Shown here piece by piece: positions 7,344 through 18,293 of a stretch of 64,000 nt of DNA (the stretch's first letter is position 1; each line of letters starts with the position of its first letter). The stretch lies in NCBI GenBank assembly GCA_002356215.1, contig AP017959.1, forward strand, positions 1,116,001 through 1,180,000, read 5' to 3'. The stretch comes from [Synechococcus] sp. NIES-970 (GTDB lineage Bacteria > Cyanobacteriota > Cyanobacteriia > Cyanobacteriales > MRBY01). A model generated the notes under the pieces. The model saw only the letters and a program-made list of their open reading frames with translations, was not told the DNA's origin and did not search any database. The position numbers were made by a program, and so were the translations under genes.

Positions 7344-10300
7344 TTAGGCCGACGGTTGATCAAGTCGGTAACTGTAAATTTTCCAGGGTGAAATTTGAAA
7401 ATTCAGCGCTGGGCCGAAAGAATCTTCGAGGCCATTGACTGCTTCGGTGATTTCCCAGTCCAATGTGGTGTGAAAATTCAACGCCGCTTGTTCTCCATGG
7501 GCTTCATAGAAACGGAGAATATAACCGGATTGGGTTTCCGCTCTTTTGAGAGCAAGCAGAATCAAATTATTTGCCCCCAAATTCAAAAAAGAATGCTCTG
7601 GTGCTAATTTTTGATTTTGGTGAGCAATTGTTGGGAAATAGGCCCGTAACGGGGCATTAAAGGCCCGGGCCATTTGCACTGTCTTTGCCTGTTGCCAAGA
7701 CTTTTGATGGGGATAAATCGCATAGGCAAGTTGATGGCGGCCACGGTCTGCCGCTGGGTCTGGCCAGCGAGGACTTTTGAGTAATGTTAGGCGCAGTTGC
7801 TGGGCTTTTGCATCATAACCATGGTGATTTTTCGTCAGAATGCTCACCCCATAATCTGCGTTATGAAAATTTGCCCACCGCAGAGCTGGCACTTCCCATT
7901 TTGCTGGATCGGCTTCCGGTTGACGGGCGATCGCCCCACAGGGGGTTTCGTAGGTGCAACTGGCATCGGGTAAGTCGAAGGGAAAAGCCACCTTCAACAC
8001 AACCTGGTCTTCCTGCCAGTCGGCAGTGGTATAAATTTTGAGGAGCTGACTATCCTGTTCTAAGTGGTAATCCTGGGTAAACGTAGATTGGCTTAACTGT
8101 TTTTTAACGCGGATAATCGCGCGGACTGGATTTTTTTCTTGCCAGTGAATCGAAACGAGTTGGGCCGGTGCTAAGGGGTTTGTTTCATAATCTGGTGCAA
8201 TGTCCCAGGCATCCCAATATTGGCCTTGATCTGCAAATGCTTGGAACTGATTACTAGGGCCAGCAAAAATATTTTTCTGTTGCACTTTATCAAAGCACTG
8301 GGCAATATCCCCCGTTGCTGGATCAATTGCTACTTTTAAAAACGCATTTTCTAAAATAAATTCTGTTTCGTTTTCTAAATCTGCGGCTTTTTGAATAGGC
8401 GCCTGGGGATTTGGCACTAACCAATAAAGGGCATAACCAACACTGGGAACAACCGCCTGAAAAGACAAAAAATAGGGCCGCTCATCATTATCAGTATTAT
8501 CAGTTGATATTTCAGTGATCATTTGCGTTTTTACCATTGCGCCAGTGCAGTCATAAACACTAATCGGTTGGGCAATGGGGCAGCTAAAAGTTTCCGAGCG
8601 CTCCCAGTTGAGATCATTAAATAGCAGCAAGGGCTGAGCGTTGTCAGCTGGCGGGTTTTCGTAGTTAATCTGCTGGGCGATCGCCCCTAAACTTTGGGTT
8701 AATATTGCTTCCCCGGCGCTGAGCACAGCTTGCCACTGTTGATTTGCTTCCGTGAAGACTTCTGGAATAGAAGTCCCCGGTAAAATGTCATGGAATTGAT
8801 TAAACAAAACCTTTTTCCAGAGATGGGTGATTTGGGCTTGAAAATCTAATTTTGTTTGATTTTCTCGGGATAAATTTTGGGCGATCGCCGACCAGATTTC
8901 CACTTGCCGCAGCAGAATTTCACATTGACTATTAAAAACTTTTTGATCCCGGTGTACGGTATAGCAACCCCGGTGCAATTCGAGATACAGTTCATCTTCC
9001 CAAATGGGTAAATTGGGCGTATTTTTGACCTGTTGGAGATAGGTTTCAACGGTTGAGAATTGCAGTTGCGGGAAAAATGGTGACTGCTGCCATTTACGGG
9101 CCACCTGCAACATATCTTTGGTCGGGCCGCCCCCATGATCTCCCACCCCAGGCAGCCAAAAGATATCCCGTAAACCTGTTTGCTGCTCCCATTTCAGGGC
9201 GTAATTGGTCATGGTGACCGGGTTTGTATCCATAATCCCCGTGACATTGGGGGGCGTCATCAGTGTCAATAGTTCACTGCCATCGGGCGATCGCCACCAA
9301 AACAACCCATGGGGAAAGGGATTTGTGTCGTTCCAATGGAGTTTGCCTGTGCCAAAGGCTTCGATGGCGCAGTGTTTCGCCAGTTGAGGCAGTTGATTGG
9401 GAAAACCGAAGGTATCCGGTAGCCAGGCGGTCGTCGAACGCTTCCCAAATTTCTCCAAAAAGTATTGCTGACCATAAAGAAATTGACGAATAATCGACTC
9501 TCCTGACACTAAATTCACATCGGGTTCTACCCACATTCCCCCCAGCATTTCCCAGGCATCGCGCTCAATGGCTTGTTTGATGTTTTGCCACAGTTCCGGG
9601 CGATTTTTTTCGATCCATTCATACAAAGCTGGGGTGCTATGGCCGAAAACAAGTTCTGGAAATTCCTGCTGGAGATTGATCACCGATTGAAAGGTGCGCT
9701 GCCCAACGACCCAAGTTTCATCCGTTGTCCACAGCCAAGCCATATCGAGGTGCGCGTGACCTAGCACATAAAATTTTCGGTCTTTAATCAAGTTCGCCAG
9801 GGGAATTAGTGCAGCGCGAATTTCTGTGAGGCTGTGCTGAAATTGCTCAGTTTCAGTGACTAAATTCCAGGGGATATTGTTTAGTTCTTGTTCTAGGAGT
9901 GCAATTTTTTCAGGTGCATCCTGCAAATAATGACTAAGAATTTGCAGCTCTGTGGCGAAACTGCTCGGTTCAATCTGCGCTAAATCCGGTGCTTCAAAAA
10001 GCAACTCTGACTTCATCAACGCGCCAATGTCATGACCGGGACTTACTAAGGCGATCGCCACGGCAAAAGTTTCACCAGGCTGGGCCTTGTCTGTTAATAA
10101 CAAGCGCGTTGATGAATCAAACAAATCGCCTTCGCAAACCAGTTTGCCATTGACAAAGATTGCCGCAATTTCTGCCCACCAGGTCAGATTTAGCCGTGCG
10201 TTTAAACCTGAAATATCATAGCTACACAGATATTTGGGAATGACAATTTCTTGGTGAAACCAGGCAAGCTTTAAACCCTTTTCGAAAACCAGATAGTCCT

Positions 10301-10472
10301 TTTCATTCGGTTGAATCGCTTGGCATTTTTGGGCCTGAAAAGAGGTGAATTCCGGCTTAAATTGTTTACTGGTAACCCTGTCTTCTTGGTACATCCGCCA
10401 AGCATGTTGCGTCGGCAGCGTCACAAAAGACCGGAGCCGATCAATGGTTGTTTGAATCAAGGGGGAAGCCAT
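7344..10472 (-). CDS. Alpha-mannosidase, glycoside hydrolase family 38
   Basis: The 1,042-residue protein matches GH38, retaining zinc-dependent alpha-mannosidases. After an N-terminal beta domain, the catalytic barrel starts near residue 238 with the zinc site HAHLDMAWLW. The segment WLPDTFGFPNQLPQL near 345-360 carries the catalytic-nucleophile aspartate. Further zinc/substrate elements (LPGVGDHGGGPT, ELHRGCYTVHRDQK) follow, then the middle helical domain and a large C-terminal beta domain. No signal peptide is visible, so it is probably cytoplasmic and may recycle mannose-containing oligosaccharides. It is a single-gene unit, convergent with the gene at 6727; the SGNH hydrolase gene is 36 bp upstream on the same strand and could share a transcript. 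Confidence 0.92.
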   Translation of the reverse strand: MASPLIQTTIDRLRSFVTLPTQHAWRMYQEDRVTSKQFKPEFTSFQAQKCQAIQPNEKDYLVFEKGLKLAWFHQEIVIPKYLCSYDISGLNARLNLTWWAEIAAIFVNGKLVCEGDLFDSSTRLLLTDKAQPGETFAVAIALVSPGHDIGALMKSELLFEAPDLAQIEPSSFATELQILSHYLQDAPEKIALLEQELNNIPWNLVTETEQFQHSLTEIRAALIPLANLIKDRKFYVLGHAHLDMAWLWTTDETWVVGQRTFQSVINLQQEFPELVFGHSTPALYEWIEKNRPELWQNIKQAIERDAWEMLGGMWVEPDVNLVSGESIIRQFLYGQQYFLEKFGKRSTTAWLPDTFGFPNQLPQLAKHCAIEAFGTGKLHWNDTNPFPHGLFWWRSPDGSELLTLMTPPNVTGIMDTNPVTMTNYALKWEQQTGLRDIFWLPGVGDHGGGPTKDMLQVARKWQQSPFFPQLQFSTVETYLQQVKNTPNLPIWEDELYLELHRGCYTVHRDQKVFNSQCEILLRQVEIWSAIAQNLSRENQTKLDFQAQITHLWKKVLFNQFHDILPGTSIPEVFTEANQQWQAVLSAGEAILTQSLGAIAQQINYENPPADNAQPLLLFNDLNWERSETFSCPIAQPISVYDCTGAMVKTQMITEISTDNTDNDERPYFLSFQAVVPSVGYALYWLVPNPQAPIQKAADLENETEFILENAFLKVAIDPATGDIAQCFDKVQQKNIFAGPSNQFQAFADQGQYWDAWDIAPDYETNPLAPAQLVSIHWQEKNPVRAIIRVKKQLSQSTFTQDYHLEQDSQLLKIYTTADWQEDQVVLKVAFPFDLPDASCTYETPCGAIARQPEADPAKWEVPALRWANFHNADYGVSILTKNHHGYDAKAQQLRLTLLKSPRWPDPAADRGRHQLAYAIYPHQKSWQQAKTVQMARAFNAPLRAYFPTIAHQNQKLAPEHSFLNLGANNLILLALKRAETQSGYILRFYEAHGEQAALNFHTTLDWEITEAVNGLEDSFGPALNFQISPWKIYSYRLDQPSA

Positions 10473-10508
10473 GGAAAACCTTCAGCCAAAAGACTGCCTG
10501 ATTTTACC

Positions 10509-11243
10509 CTAAACCCCGAAAGAGACGGTTGTTTTACCGGTCAGGGCACAACTGTTCCCCCCATCGAGTTGGGCGATCGCCTGCCAGTTGATCACATCCT
10601 GAAAAAGCATCGCATAGCCTTCGCTATTGGGGTGGAGACCATCGTCGCTGAGGTGATCATTGACCCAGTGAGTGCCACGATTGAGCCAGAGATCGAAAAT
10701 ATCGAGGTAGGGAATCTGGCGATCGCCACATTGCTTTTTCGTCACTTCCTTATACCGGTGCTGCTCGTCGTGGCTGTAATAAAGACAATCTAAAAAAGGC
10801 ATCTTTGCTTCATTTACCGGTACTTGACCGATAAAAATCACAGGGCAAAGCCGTTGCGCTGTGTCGAGCAGGGCATCTAGTTGCGTTTGAAATAAGGCGA
10901 AATCTGTAAAACTTTTGCCATCGGGCCGGCCTAGGCGCGGCGAATCATTCACCCCGACAGACAACAAAATCAAATCCGGTTGCTTGTGGCGCAGTTCACC
11001 CCGTTGTTGATATTCCGTTTGGAGGCGATCGCCCACGAGTTTGACCGTATCACCGCGCACACCGAGATTGTAGAGCACGTGACCCTGGGGGTTCCCCATC
11101 CAGTGGAGCCGCAACTGTTCCACCCAGCCGCCCCGCACCGGATCGCCAAAGCCATAGACCAGGCTGTCACCAAAGGCCACTACCCGCAGCGGGTGGCGTT
11201 GGGCATAACTGGGGTTGATGTGGGTGGGACTCAGGGCGGTCAT
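10509..11243 (-). CDS. SGNH/GDSL-type esterase
   Basis: This 244-residue hydrolase carries the four SGNH blocks: Ser in FGDSLVYGFGD (block I, about 24-34), Gly in LGVRGDT (about 60), Asn in VGVNDSP (about 96-102), and Asp/His in DDGLHPNSEGY near the C-terminus. Such enzymes cleave acyl, acetyl or thioester groups; the substrate here cannot be told. There is no clear signal peptide, so it is probably cytoplasmic. It lies directly upstream of the alpha-mannosidase gene on the same strand (36 bp), so a role in removing acetyl groups from a sugar chain is possible but only an inference. Confidence 0.85.
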   Translation of the reverse strand: MTALSPTHINPSYAQRHPLRVVAFGDSLVYGFGDPVRGGWVEQLRLHWMGNPQGHVLYNLGVRGDTVKLVGDRLQTEYQQRGELRHKQPDLILLSVGVNDSPRLGRPDGKSFTDFALFQTQLDALLDTAQRLCPVIFIGQVPVNEAKMPFLDCLYYSHDEQHRYKEVTKKQCGDRQIPYLDIFDLWLNRGTHWVNDHLSDDGLHPNSEGYAMLFQDVINWQAIAQLDGGNSCALTGKTTVSFGV

Positions 11244-11304
11244 GGCAGAGGGGCAACATTAATGTTTGCTTCACAAATCTACAACAGAAATGCGGCCCTA
11301 ACTT

Positions 11305-12462
11305 CTATTGATAGCGATTTTCAATCATTTGGCGCAGTTGGGAACGATTGAGCTTGCCCTGGGCATTGCGCGGTAATTTTTCCAAGAGGAGCCAATGTTT
11401 CGGCTGTTTGTAGGGACTCAGTTGGGAGGCGATCGCCGTTTTCAAAGTTTGTAGTGCCACCTGCTTTTTTAAACTGACGGCGGCGGCGACGGTTTCGCCC
11501 CAGTAGGGATCAGGAAAGCCCACAATGGCGACATCTTGGACGAGGTCTGTGGCAAAGATCACTGATTCAATTTCTGCCGGATAGATATTTTCGCCGCCGC
11601 TGATTATTTTCTGGCTTTGGCGGCCGAATAAATGTAGATAACCGGCGGTGTCTAAGTAGCCAACATCATCGGTTTCTAAGATTTTGCGATCGCTGAACTG
11701 GGGATAATACCCCTGGAATAATGAAGTGGCCTCAATGGAGATGAGCTGTTGCGCAGAAAATGAGAGTTTCCCATGGGGCAATACTTGTCCGGCGCAATTT
11801 TTCCCAGCTAAAAAATCCTCTGGTTTTAGGGCGACCACCTGGGAGGCGGTTTCGGTCATGCCGTAGGTGAGGGCCAGTTGGATCTGGAATTTCCGCGCTT
11901 TGTCGAGGAGCGATCGCCAGGGGGGAGCACCGCCGAGCAGCACCAGACGAAATTGGGCCAACCATTCGGGACAAATCTCCAGCAACACCTGCAGCTGGGT
12001 CGGCACCAGGGACAGACAAAATTCCCTAACGTTCAAATCCGGCAAAACACCCCGCTTAAGATCTGCATAATTGCCCAATCTAAAAACGCCTTGGCTGACG
12101 TGCGATCGCCACAGTTGCATGAGGCCGCTCACGTGGTACAGGGGCAAAATACAAAAACAATTGACCTGCTCCAGTTGGAAAAATTGCTGGAAGCCCCTCA
12201 CCGAAGCCGATAGGGTTGCAGGGGTATGGATTGCAAACTTTAACTGGCCAGAGGTGCCGCCCGTGGGGATCAGAATATGGGATTTTTGGCTGAAAATTTC
12301 GGGCGGTTGGGTTCGTTGGCACAACTGCTTTAACTGCTCCCGCTCCGATTGCTGCCAAGTGGGATTGACCAGGAGGACAGATTTTCCCTGGGCGATCGCC
12401 TGGTGAAATTCCGTCGCGAAAATCACCGGATCTGTTTGGTCAATAATTTCTAGAGATGACAT
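11305..12462 (-). CDS. menE: o-Succinylbenzoate-CoA ligase
   Basis: MenE activates o-succinylbenzoate with ATP and CoA in the phylloquinone (vitamin K1) pathway, which supplies the photosystem I quinone. Adenylate-forming enzyme motifs are present: the P-loop-like ILIPTGGTSGQLKFA near residue 65, YGMTETAS near 197, the hinge GRQSQKIISGGENIYPAEIE near 275-295, and the C-terminal lysine region PRNAQGKLNRSQL. At 385 residues it is shorter than typical ~450-490-residue ligases because the N-terminal region is reduced; both functional domains are still there. A generic acyl-CoA synthetase remains possible, but the size and hinge fit MenE. It is divergent from the gene at 12529. Confidence 0.85.
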   Translation of the reverse strand: MSSLEIIDQTDPVIFATEFHQAIAQGKSVLLVNPTWQQSEREQLKQLCQRTQPPEIFSQKSHILIPTGGTSGQLKFAIHTPATLSASVRGFQQFFQLEQVNCFCILPLYHVSGLMQLWRSHVSQGVFRLGNYADLKRGVLPDLNVREFCLSLVPTQLQVLLEICPEWLAQFRLVLLGGAPPWRSLLDKARKFQIQLALTYGMTETASQVVALKPEDFLAGKNCAGQVLPHGKLSFSAQQLISIEATSLFQGYYPQFSDRKILETDDVGYLDTAGYLHLFGRQSQKIISGGENIYPAEIESVIFATDLVQDVAIVGFPDPYWGETVAAAVSLKKQVALQTLKTAIASQLSPYKQPKHWLLLEKLPRNAQGKLNRSQLRQMIENRYQ

Positions 12463-12528
12463 CGGCCCAGAGAACAGAATCCTTTAGAATACGGAGGCCC
12501 GCGCCCCGCAGATCATGATTATTCCATA

Positions 12529-12828
12529 ATGTTTTCCAAAGAAACTCTCTTCGCCCTATCGCTGTTTCCTTATCTCGGTTTTTTGTGGTTTCTCACCAAA
12601 TCCGGCAAAACCCCGAAATTAGTCCTGGTCGGCTTCTATGTGCTCCTCGTTTTTGTGGCGATCTCGATCCCCGCTGGTCTCTATGCCCAGGTGCATTACG
12701 GTGAAGAACTGGCCAATGTGGACTGGCTCCATGGCAGCGCCGAATCTTTCTTGACCCTTTCTAACGTCCTGGTGGTGCTCGGTTTCGTGGGGGCGATCGC
12801 CAAGCTCAAGGAAACCAAATCCGAGTAA
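12529..12828 (+). CDS. DUF3593-type small membrane protein
   Basis: This 99-residue protein has three predicted membrane helices (about residues 7-22, 31-50 and 73-90) and matches the small DUF3593 family found in cyanobacteria and chloroplasts. Function unknown. It ends 12 bp before the convergent cruE stop codon, and its ATG lies 66 bp from the divergent menE start, so the two may share a promoter region. Length is normal for the family. Confidence 0.75.
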   Translation: MFSKETLFALSLFPYLGFLWFLTKSGKTPKLVLVGFYVLLVFVAISIPAGLYAQVHYGEELANVDWLHGSAESFLTLSNVLVVLGFVGAIAKLKETKSE

Positions 12829-12840
12829 TGTGGCGAGCAA

Positions 12841-14778
12841 CTAGATTTTGATTACCCCTTCTGGGTTGACCGATAAAATGGGCCGCCGTTGAATGCCTTC
12901 TTTGTAAAGAATGCTATTGGCCGCCAGCAAACCGCTGCTAATGGCCCGCTCCATTAAGCCACAGGGGAAGGGCATTTTCACCCAATCCCCCGCATACATC
13001 AAGTTGGTGATTTCACTTTCGGTCGTCGGGCGATCGCCATAGCTATTGGGCGGATAGCCAGAGAAATTCTTCTGGTTCACCAACTGACGGTGGATCACCG
13101 TCGCCCCCTTCAGTTCCGGCACGATCTCATAGAGTTCATTCTCAAAGGTTTCCAGCAGAGCCGCCTGGGTGGGAAATTCTTTTTCCTTGTAGCAGTAGGC
13201 ATGGAGTTCTACCACACTGCCCCCAGTGTGATCGGCCCATTCCTTAAACTGAGTCTGGATCTTGTGATAAAGGGTAATGCTATCGGTTAAGGCGTAGCCC
13301 GACAGGGAGGCAAATTTACTATGCTCCCAGGGGAAATCCCGGTCTAGCCAGAAACGTGCCACCGCAAAGGGATCGGATACGACTAATTTATCCACCTTCC
13401 GCACCGCTTCCCCATCAATATCCCCCGTCAGCCGGGTAAAGAGATGGCGCGTTCCAGGTACGTCAGCGGCGATCACCACATAATCTGCGTCTAAGGTGGC
13501 CCGCTGGAGGTCATTACTGGGGTTTTGGGCGACCAACTGCACCTGCTCGTGGTCACGGTCTTGCACTTTAAATTGGGGAAGGTCCCGTTGGGCCGGACCA
13601 CTGAGGCGCTTGCCATTAGCATCGTAGCGAGCACCATGGCAAGGACAGAGGAAAGATCCATCCGCTTGACGACCAACGGTGCAACCCTGGTGGGTACAGG
13701 TGAGGGATAGGCCATCCTCTGTTGCCGGATTTACCGCATAGACTGTGTCCCCAGCACCATAGTAGGCCAGCACTTCATCGGGAATCAGTTCATTTTTGCT
13801 GACCCAGAAGGGAATATCAGTCTGTTCATCCCCCTGTTGGTAGGTGACAGCTTGAATTTGATTGCCTTCACAGCGAATTTCACTAACAGACACATCGGTC
13901 AGGATTTGGCCCCCTTTGGCGCGGATCGCGTTGGCGATCGGCTGGACTAGGCTGGTGCCCATGTCATCGACAGTGCCATTAAAAGCGAGACCTTCGGGAT
14001 TCCCAAAGAAATAGAAATGGAAAAATTGCAGTAGTTCCCCAGTGCTGAGGGTGTCAGGGGCATTGAGGCTGGATTTGGCAAAGGGCAAGAAGTAAAGATC
14101 ATAGAGCCCCTGGGGAAATTCGCCCCGGACCCAGTCGGCGACGGTGATCGCGTCGTAAGCATCATAGGTGCGGGGAATCTTAAAACCTGTGATCGCGTGG
14201 AACACTTCTAGGTGTTTAATTTTGGTGAGATTGATCCCCCAGCGAAGACGATTGGGGGAAGAAATGGCCAAATCAACGATGTTCCAGGGAAAGGCCGTAT
14301 TACTGGGCCGAAAGACCTCCGGTTGGTAGCGGTCTGGGTCTTTGAAGACGAGGGAGTAGTAGTCCAAGGACTGGAAATTATCCCGAATGCTGAGTTCACT
14401 GACCAGGCTCTTGAGGTTGTAATACTGGGGAAAGAAACCATGGAAGCCATGCTCCATCATGAATTCCTCTTCACCTACATCGATCGGCCAGCTGGCAACT
14501 TTACCCCCAAGTTGGGGCGCTTTTTCCAGGAGGGTCACCTGGAACCCCCGTTGACTGAGTTCATAAGCAGAGGCTAAACCGGCCAGACCGCCCCCAATGA
14601 CAACAACTTTTTTCCCTTGGGTGTGGTGACGGGGCAGATCCAATGATTCTTGCTGGTGGATCGTCGGGTGGGGTTTGGCGAAGCGGGTGTAGCCCACCAT
14701 CGATCCTGCGGCCCCCACGCCGAGAAGTTTTAGGGCACTCCGTCGAGAAATAGGGGGGAGGGAATTGTTGTCAGTCAT
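12841..14778 (-). CDS. cruE: Carotenoid chi-ring synthase, CruE type
   Basis: A CrtU/CruE-family enzyme that desaturates beta-carotene rings and shifts a methyl group, giving the aromatic rings of renierapurpurin on the way to synechoxanthin. With the preferred ATG at 14778 (MTDNNSLPP) it has 645 residues. Near the N-terminus [10 protein letters not shown] is a twin-arginine-like signal. The FAD site [18 protein letters not shown] is at about 58-75. An inserted Rieske [2Fe-2S] domain has CTHQGC at about 361-366 and CPCHGARYD at 378-386; the C-terminal FAD motif is [18 protein letters not shown]. UniProt-type descriptions of this family list both FAD and a 2Fe-2S cluster. The Rieske loop has the extra cysteine pair seen in cytochrome b6f Rieske proteins. 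Single-gene unit, convergent with the DUF3593 gene. Confidence 0.85.
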   Translation of the reverse strand: MTDNNSLPPISRRSALKLLGVGAAGSMVGYTRFAKPHPTIHQQESLDLPRHHTQGKKVVVIGGGLAGLASAYELSQRGFQVTLLEKAPQLGGKVASWPIDVGEEEFMMEHGFHGFFPQYYNLKSLVSELSIRDNFQSLDYYSLVFKDPDRYQPEVFRPSNTAFPWNIVDLAISSPNRLRWGINLTKIKHLEVFHAITGFKIPRTYDAYDAITVADWVRGEFPQGLYDLYFLPFAKSSLNAPDTLSTGELLQFFHFYFFGNPEGLAFNGTVDDMGTSLVQPIANAIRAKGGQILTDVSVSEIRCEGNQIQAVTYQQGDEQTDIPFWVSKNELIPDEVLAYYGAGDTVYAVNPATEDGLSLTCTHQGCTVGRQADGSFLCPCHGARYDANGKRLSGPAQRDLPQFKVQDRDHEQVQLVAQNPSNDLQRATLDADYVVIAADVPGTRHLFTRLTGDIDGEAVRKVDKLVVSDPFAVARFWLDRDFPWEHSKFASLSGYALTDSITLYHKIQTQFKEWADHTGGSVVELHAYCYKEKEFPTQAALLETFENELYEIVPELKGATVIHRQLVNQKNFSGYPPNSYGDRPTTESEITNLMYAGDWVKMPFPCGLMERAISSGLLAANSILYKEGIQRRPILSVNPEGVIKI

Positions 14779-14879
14779 ACCATTCGGTCTAATTGCACAT
14801 CTAGTGTTAATTATTATGAACCGATTTTCTGATGACACGCTGTTTTTGTGGGTATTTCGTCATATTTAGGCCGAAAGGC

Positions 14880-15770
14880 TTAGTTGCGACGGATATTGAA
14901 GCAGCACCACTCGTCTTTTTTCCAGAGGGCAGCGATCGCCCAGCCATTTTGTTCGAGGGTATCGGCGACGGGCTGAATTTGTTCAATCAAAATGCCACTG
15001 AGAATTCCCCAGGTGCTGGGTTTGACGATCGCCGACATTTGGGGGATCAAGTCGATAATGATTTCAGCGAGAATATTACAGACGATGCCATCGAAGGGCT
15101 CTGGGTGCAGCTCAATGAGGGTATCGAGGCTCCCCTGGGCGATCGCCATGCGGTCTGGGCCGATGTGATTGAGGGCGCAGTTACTCTCAGACGCTTCCAC
15201 GGCGAGGATATCGGTGTCTACCCCAAAGCTTTGCTTCGCCCCCAAAAGCAGAGCACCGATGGAAAGAATCCCTGAACCACAGCCAATATCAGCAATCACC
15301 TGGGTTTCCGGTTGGTAGCTGAGGCGCATTTCCAGCGCTTCGAGACACAATTGAGTGGTCTGGTGGGCCCCTGTCCCAAAGGCTGAACCGGGATCCAGAC
15401 GGAGAATCTTGCGGTCTGATTGTTTGGGCACCTCTAACCAAGCAGGATAAATGAGCAGGCGATCGCCTATCTCCTGAGGTTGCCAGTGGCTTTTCCAACT
15501 GCTTGACCAATCTTCTTCATCGATCAAGTGCCATTTCACCATCGGTTTTGGTAAACGGGCCAACAGAGCATCCTGCTTGAGCAATAGTGCTAAGGCCGCT
15601 AAATCCAGATAATCAAATTCTGCTTCGGGACTATAGGCACGAATCAAGTAGGATTTTCCTTGCTTTTCCCCTGCCATTCCCCGACAGCCAAAATCATCCA
15701 AGCGCCAGAAGATTGTTTCTTCAGCACTCGGGTCACAGCGGATCTGTAGTTCCCACCAATTCGTTGCCAT
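14880..15770 (-). CDS. prmA: Ribosomal protein L11 methyltransferase
   Basis: PrmA trimethylates ribosomal protein L11 using SAM. The 296-residue protein has the small N-terminal substrate-binding domain (about 1-75, starting [15 protein letters not shown]), a linker, and the Rossmann catalytic domain. Key motifs are [20 protein letters not shown] near 124-143, the SAM loop [13 protein letters not shown] near 160-172, and the post-motif [12 protein letters not shown] near 230. Length and order are normal. serA lies 65 bp upstream and rimM further on, all on the same strand. Confidence 0.95.
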   Translation of the reverse strand: MATNWWELQIRCDPSAEETIFWRLDDFGCRGMAGEKQGKSYLIRAYSPEAEFDYLDLAALALLLKQDALLARLPKPMVKWHLIDEEDWSSSWKSHWQPQEIGDRLLIYPAWLEVPKQSDRKILRLDPGSAFGTGAHQTTQLCLEALEMRLSYQPETQVIADIGCGSGILSIGALLLGAKQSFGVDTDILAVEASESNCALNHIGPDRMAIAQGSLDTLIELHPEPFDGIVCNILAEIIIDLIPQMSAIVKPSTWGILSGILIEQIQPVADTLEQNGWAIAALWKKDEWCCFNIRRN

Positions 15771-15834
15771 ACTTTTCTGAATTCCGACAGAGCGAGGGGA
15801 AGCCGCAAGAATACTCTCCCCCTCAAGATTAACC

Positions 15835-17412
15835 TTACAGCTTCACCGTATAGGCGTCCCGAATTCCCGTGATTTTCATAATTTCAGGGAGTACGCCTTC
15901 CGGCAGGGGATCATCTAGGCTGAGGACCATGACCGCATCCCCCCGAACAATCTTGCGGCCCACCTGCATACTGGCGATATTGACATTGAAGCTACCCAAA
16001 AGGGACCCAATTTTACCAATAATCCCCGGTACATCACGGTGTAGCGTAAAGAGCATATAGCCCGTCGGCGGCACGTTGATGGGGAAATCATTAATGCTGG
16101 TGATGCGAATATCTCCATCACTCAGGAGCGCTCCATTCACAGAGTAAGTGCCGTCAGATCCGGTCGCCTCTAAGTGCATCGAAGCCGTATAATCCCGTTC
16201 CGATTCATCGCGGGTTTCGATAATGCGGATGCCCCGTTCCTTCGCTTCAATTTCCGCATTCACATAGTTGACGCGTTCCCGGAGTGCCGGAGAAAGTAAA
16301 CCTTTAATTGCTGCCACCACAAGGGGCTTCGTTTCCTTCTCTGCGAGATCCCCCTGTAGAGTGACACTCAGTTTCTCGATGCGACCACCGGCCAACTGAC
16401 CCACCATATTCCCCAGGGTTTCAGCCAACTGGAGATAGGGACGGAGTTTTTCCATCACATTGGCATTGAGGCCGGGGATATTCACCGCAGAGCGGGCGGG
16501 TAAACCGAGGATCACATCACGGATTTGTTCGGCCACGTCGATCGCCACGTTCACTTGGGCTTCGGCGGTGGAGGCGCCTAGGTGCGGCGTGAGGACGACA
16601 TTATCGAGATCCCGGAGTTCCGATTCTCCCAGGGGTTCTTCTTCAAACACATCTAGGGCTGCCCCACCGAGGCGTCCCTCACGGATTGCCTTGGCTACAG
16701 CCACTTCATCCACAACACCGCCCCGGGCGCAGTTAATGATCCGGGTAGTGGGTTTCATTTTGGCGATCGAAGCTTCCCCGATTAAGTGAGTCGTTTCAGG
16801 CGTTTTGGGGACATGGAGCGTAATGTAGTCCGCTTCCCGGAACAGGTAATCGAGGTCAACGAGGCGACAACCGAGCTGTCCGGCCCGTTCTTCGGAAATG
16901 AAGGGATCGTAGGCGAGGAGTTTCATGCCGAGGGCTTTACCGACGCTGGCTACATGGGCGCCAATTTTACCAAGACCAACAACGCCTAGGGTTTTTTTGT
17001 AGACTTCTGAACCGACGAATTTTTTTCGGTTCCATTCCTTGCCCTGGACGGATTGATTCGCATCGGGGATATGACGGGAAAGGGACAGCATCATTGCCAG
17101 GGCATGTTCAGCAGCAGCAATGGTGTTGCCTTCGGGGGAATTCACGACGATGATTCCTTGGCGGGTGGCGGCGGGAATATCGACATTATCAACGCCAACT
17201 CCGGCGCGGCCAATGATTTTTAAGTTTTTACCAGCTTCGATCACTTCCCGGGTGACCTTTGTACCGGAGCGAATCATCAGGGCATCGTATTCGGGAATAA
17301 TGCTGATGAGTTCTTCTAGGGGGAGTCCGACTTTGATGTCTACTTGGGCGACCTGGGAGAGGATATCGATTCCGGCCTGGTCAATGGAGTCGGAAACAAG
17401 AACTTTAGCCAT
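15835..17412 (-). CDS. serA: D-3-phosphoglycerate dehydrogenase
   Basis: SerA oxidises 3-phosphoglycerate to 3-phosphohydroxypyruvate with NAD+, the first step of the phosphorylated serine pathway. The 525-residue protein is the long type: the catalytic/NAD domain includes [13 protein letters not shown] near 146, the catalytic Arg in [10 protein letters not shown] near 231, a Glu in DVFEEEPL and the His in LTPHLGAST near 281. An intervening domain (about 320-450) is followed by a C-terminal ACT domain ([19 protein letters not shown], from about 450) that usually gives serine feedback inhibition. Start ATG at 17412. The ~220 bp upstream to rimM hold no gene. Confidence 0.97.
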   Translation of the reverse strand: MAKVLVSDSIDQAGIDILSQVAQVDIKVGLPLEELISIIPEYDALMIRSGTKVTREVIEAGKNLKIIGRAGVGVDNVDIPAATRQGIIVVNSPEGNTIAAAEHALAMMLSLSRHIPDANQSVQGKEWNRKKFVGSEVYKKTLGVVGLGKIGAHVASVGKALGMKLLAYDPFISEERAGQLGCRLVDLDYLFREADYITLHVPKTPETTHLIGEASIAKMKPTTRIINCARGGVVDEVAVAKAIREGRLGGAALDVFEEEPLGESELRDLDNVVLTPHLGASTAEAQVNVAIDVAEQIRDVILGLPARSAVNIPGLNANVMEKLRPYLQLAETLGNMVGQLAGGRIEKLSVTLQGDLAEKETKPLVVAAIKGLLSPALRERVNYVNAEIEAKERGIRIIETRDESERDYTASMHLEATGSDGTYSVNGALLSDGDIRITSINDFPINVPPTGYMLFTLHRDVPGIIGKIGSLLGSFNVNIASMQVGRKIVRGDAVMVLSLDDPLPEGVLPEIMKITGIRDAYTVKL

Positions 17413-17631
17413 AGCAGTTGAATTAAATATAAATGTTTCGTTTGGGCAGGATACTGCGAGAATCGTCGCTGGGGAATTGGTTAGGGGAAATTGACCGCAG
17501 GGACGATGAAGACAGATCCTTAAGTTTTTGTATAGGACAAAGGAATATTCTAGCCCGACTGCTTACCCTGAACAGATTTTTCCCAGGAGGCGATCGCCTT
17601 TTCTATTTATTTACAAAGCAAATTCGGGGAG

Positions 17632-18189
17632 TTAAATATCAAAAAGTCCGGGCGGGACATCTACTTCCAGGCGATTTTCCAGCAGATCTACCACCGGGAC
17701 GATCGCCTTGACGAAAGGAACCAAGTGTTTTTTCTGGTTAGCATCGGCCACTTCGAGGACATCCTGGGCGGCTGTGTAAAGATCCGTAACAACCCCGAGT
17801 TTTTCTTTACTGGTGAAATCAAAAACCTCAAGACCAATGAGATCACTCACATGGTATTCGTCGGTGTCTAACTCTGGGCGATCGCCTGCCCGGACGAGTA
17901 CATTCGCCCCCCGGATACTTTCGGCCTGGGTGCGGTCTTGGATATGTTCAAACTTGACCACGAACAAATATTTACCAGGAATTTGGCGGCCCCGTTCGAG
18001 TTCCACCGATTGGGGCGCTTGGTTAGGGAGCTGTAACCAGCGCTGGCCTGGTACTTCAAAGCGCTCGGGAAAATCGGTACTGGGGTTGATACGCACTTCC
18101 CCTTTGAGGCCCTGGGCGGCGACTACTTGCCCGATGATGATCCAATCTTGTTCTGCCACGCTACTTTTTCCCTCGCTTGGGACAATCAA
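17632..18189 (-). CDS. rimM: 16S rRNA processing protein RimM
   Basis: RimM binds the 30S head (protein S19) and helps mature 16S rRNA. The 185-residue protein has the N-terminal RimM barrel (IIGQVVAAQGLKGEVRI near 18-34) and the C-terminal PRC-barrel (DLIGLEVFDFTSKEKLGVV, VPFVKAIVPVVDL, ending LEVDVPPGLFDI). Its length is normal. It is not next to trmD or rpsP here, unlike in many bacteria. It is divergent from the thioredoxin-like gene at 18294. Confidence 0.95.
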   Translation of the reverse strand: MIVPSEGKSSVAEQDWIIIGQVVAAQGLKGEVRINPSTDFPERFEVPGQRWLQLPNQAPQSVELERGRQIPGKYLFVVKFEHIQDRTQAESIRGANVLVRAGDRPELDTDEYHVSDLIGLEVFDFTSKEKLGVVTDLYTAAQDVLEVADANQKKHLVPFVKAIVPVVDLLENRLEVDVPPGLFDI

Positions 18190-18293
18190 AAAAACTTGAG
18201 TTTTTCACTTTAGCTGATTATCAGATTTTTTCTGGCCTAGGGCTCGTCTTAAAATAACTTTATGGATTCACTCTGGAGATCAAACAACTGGCC

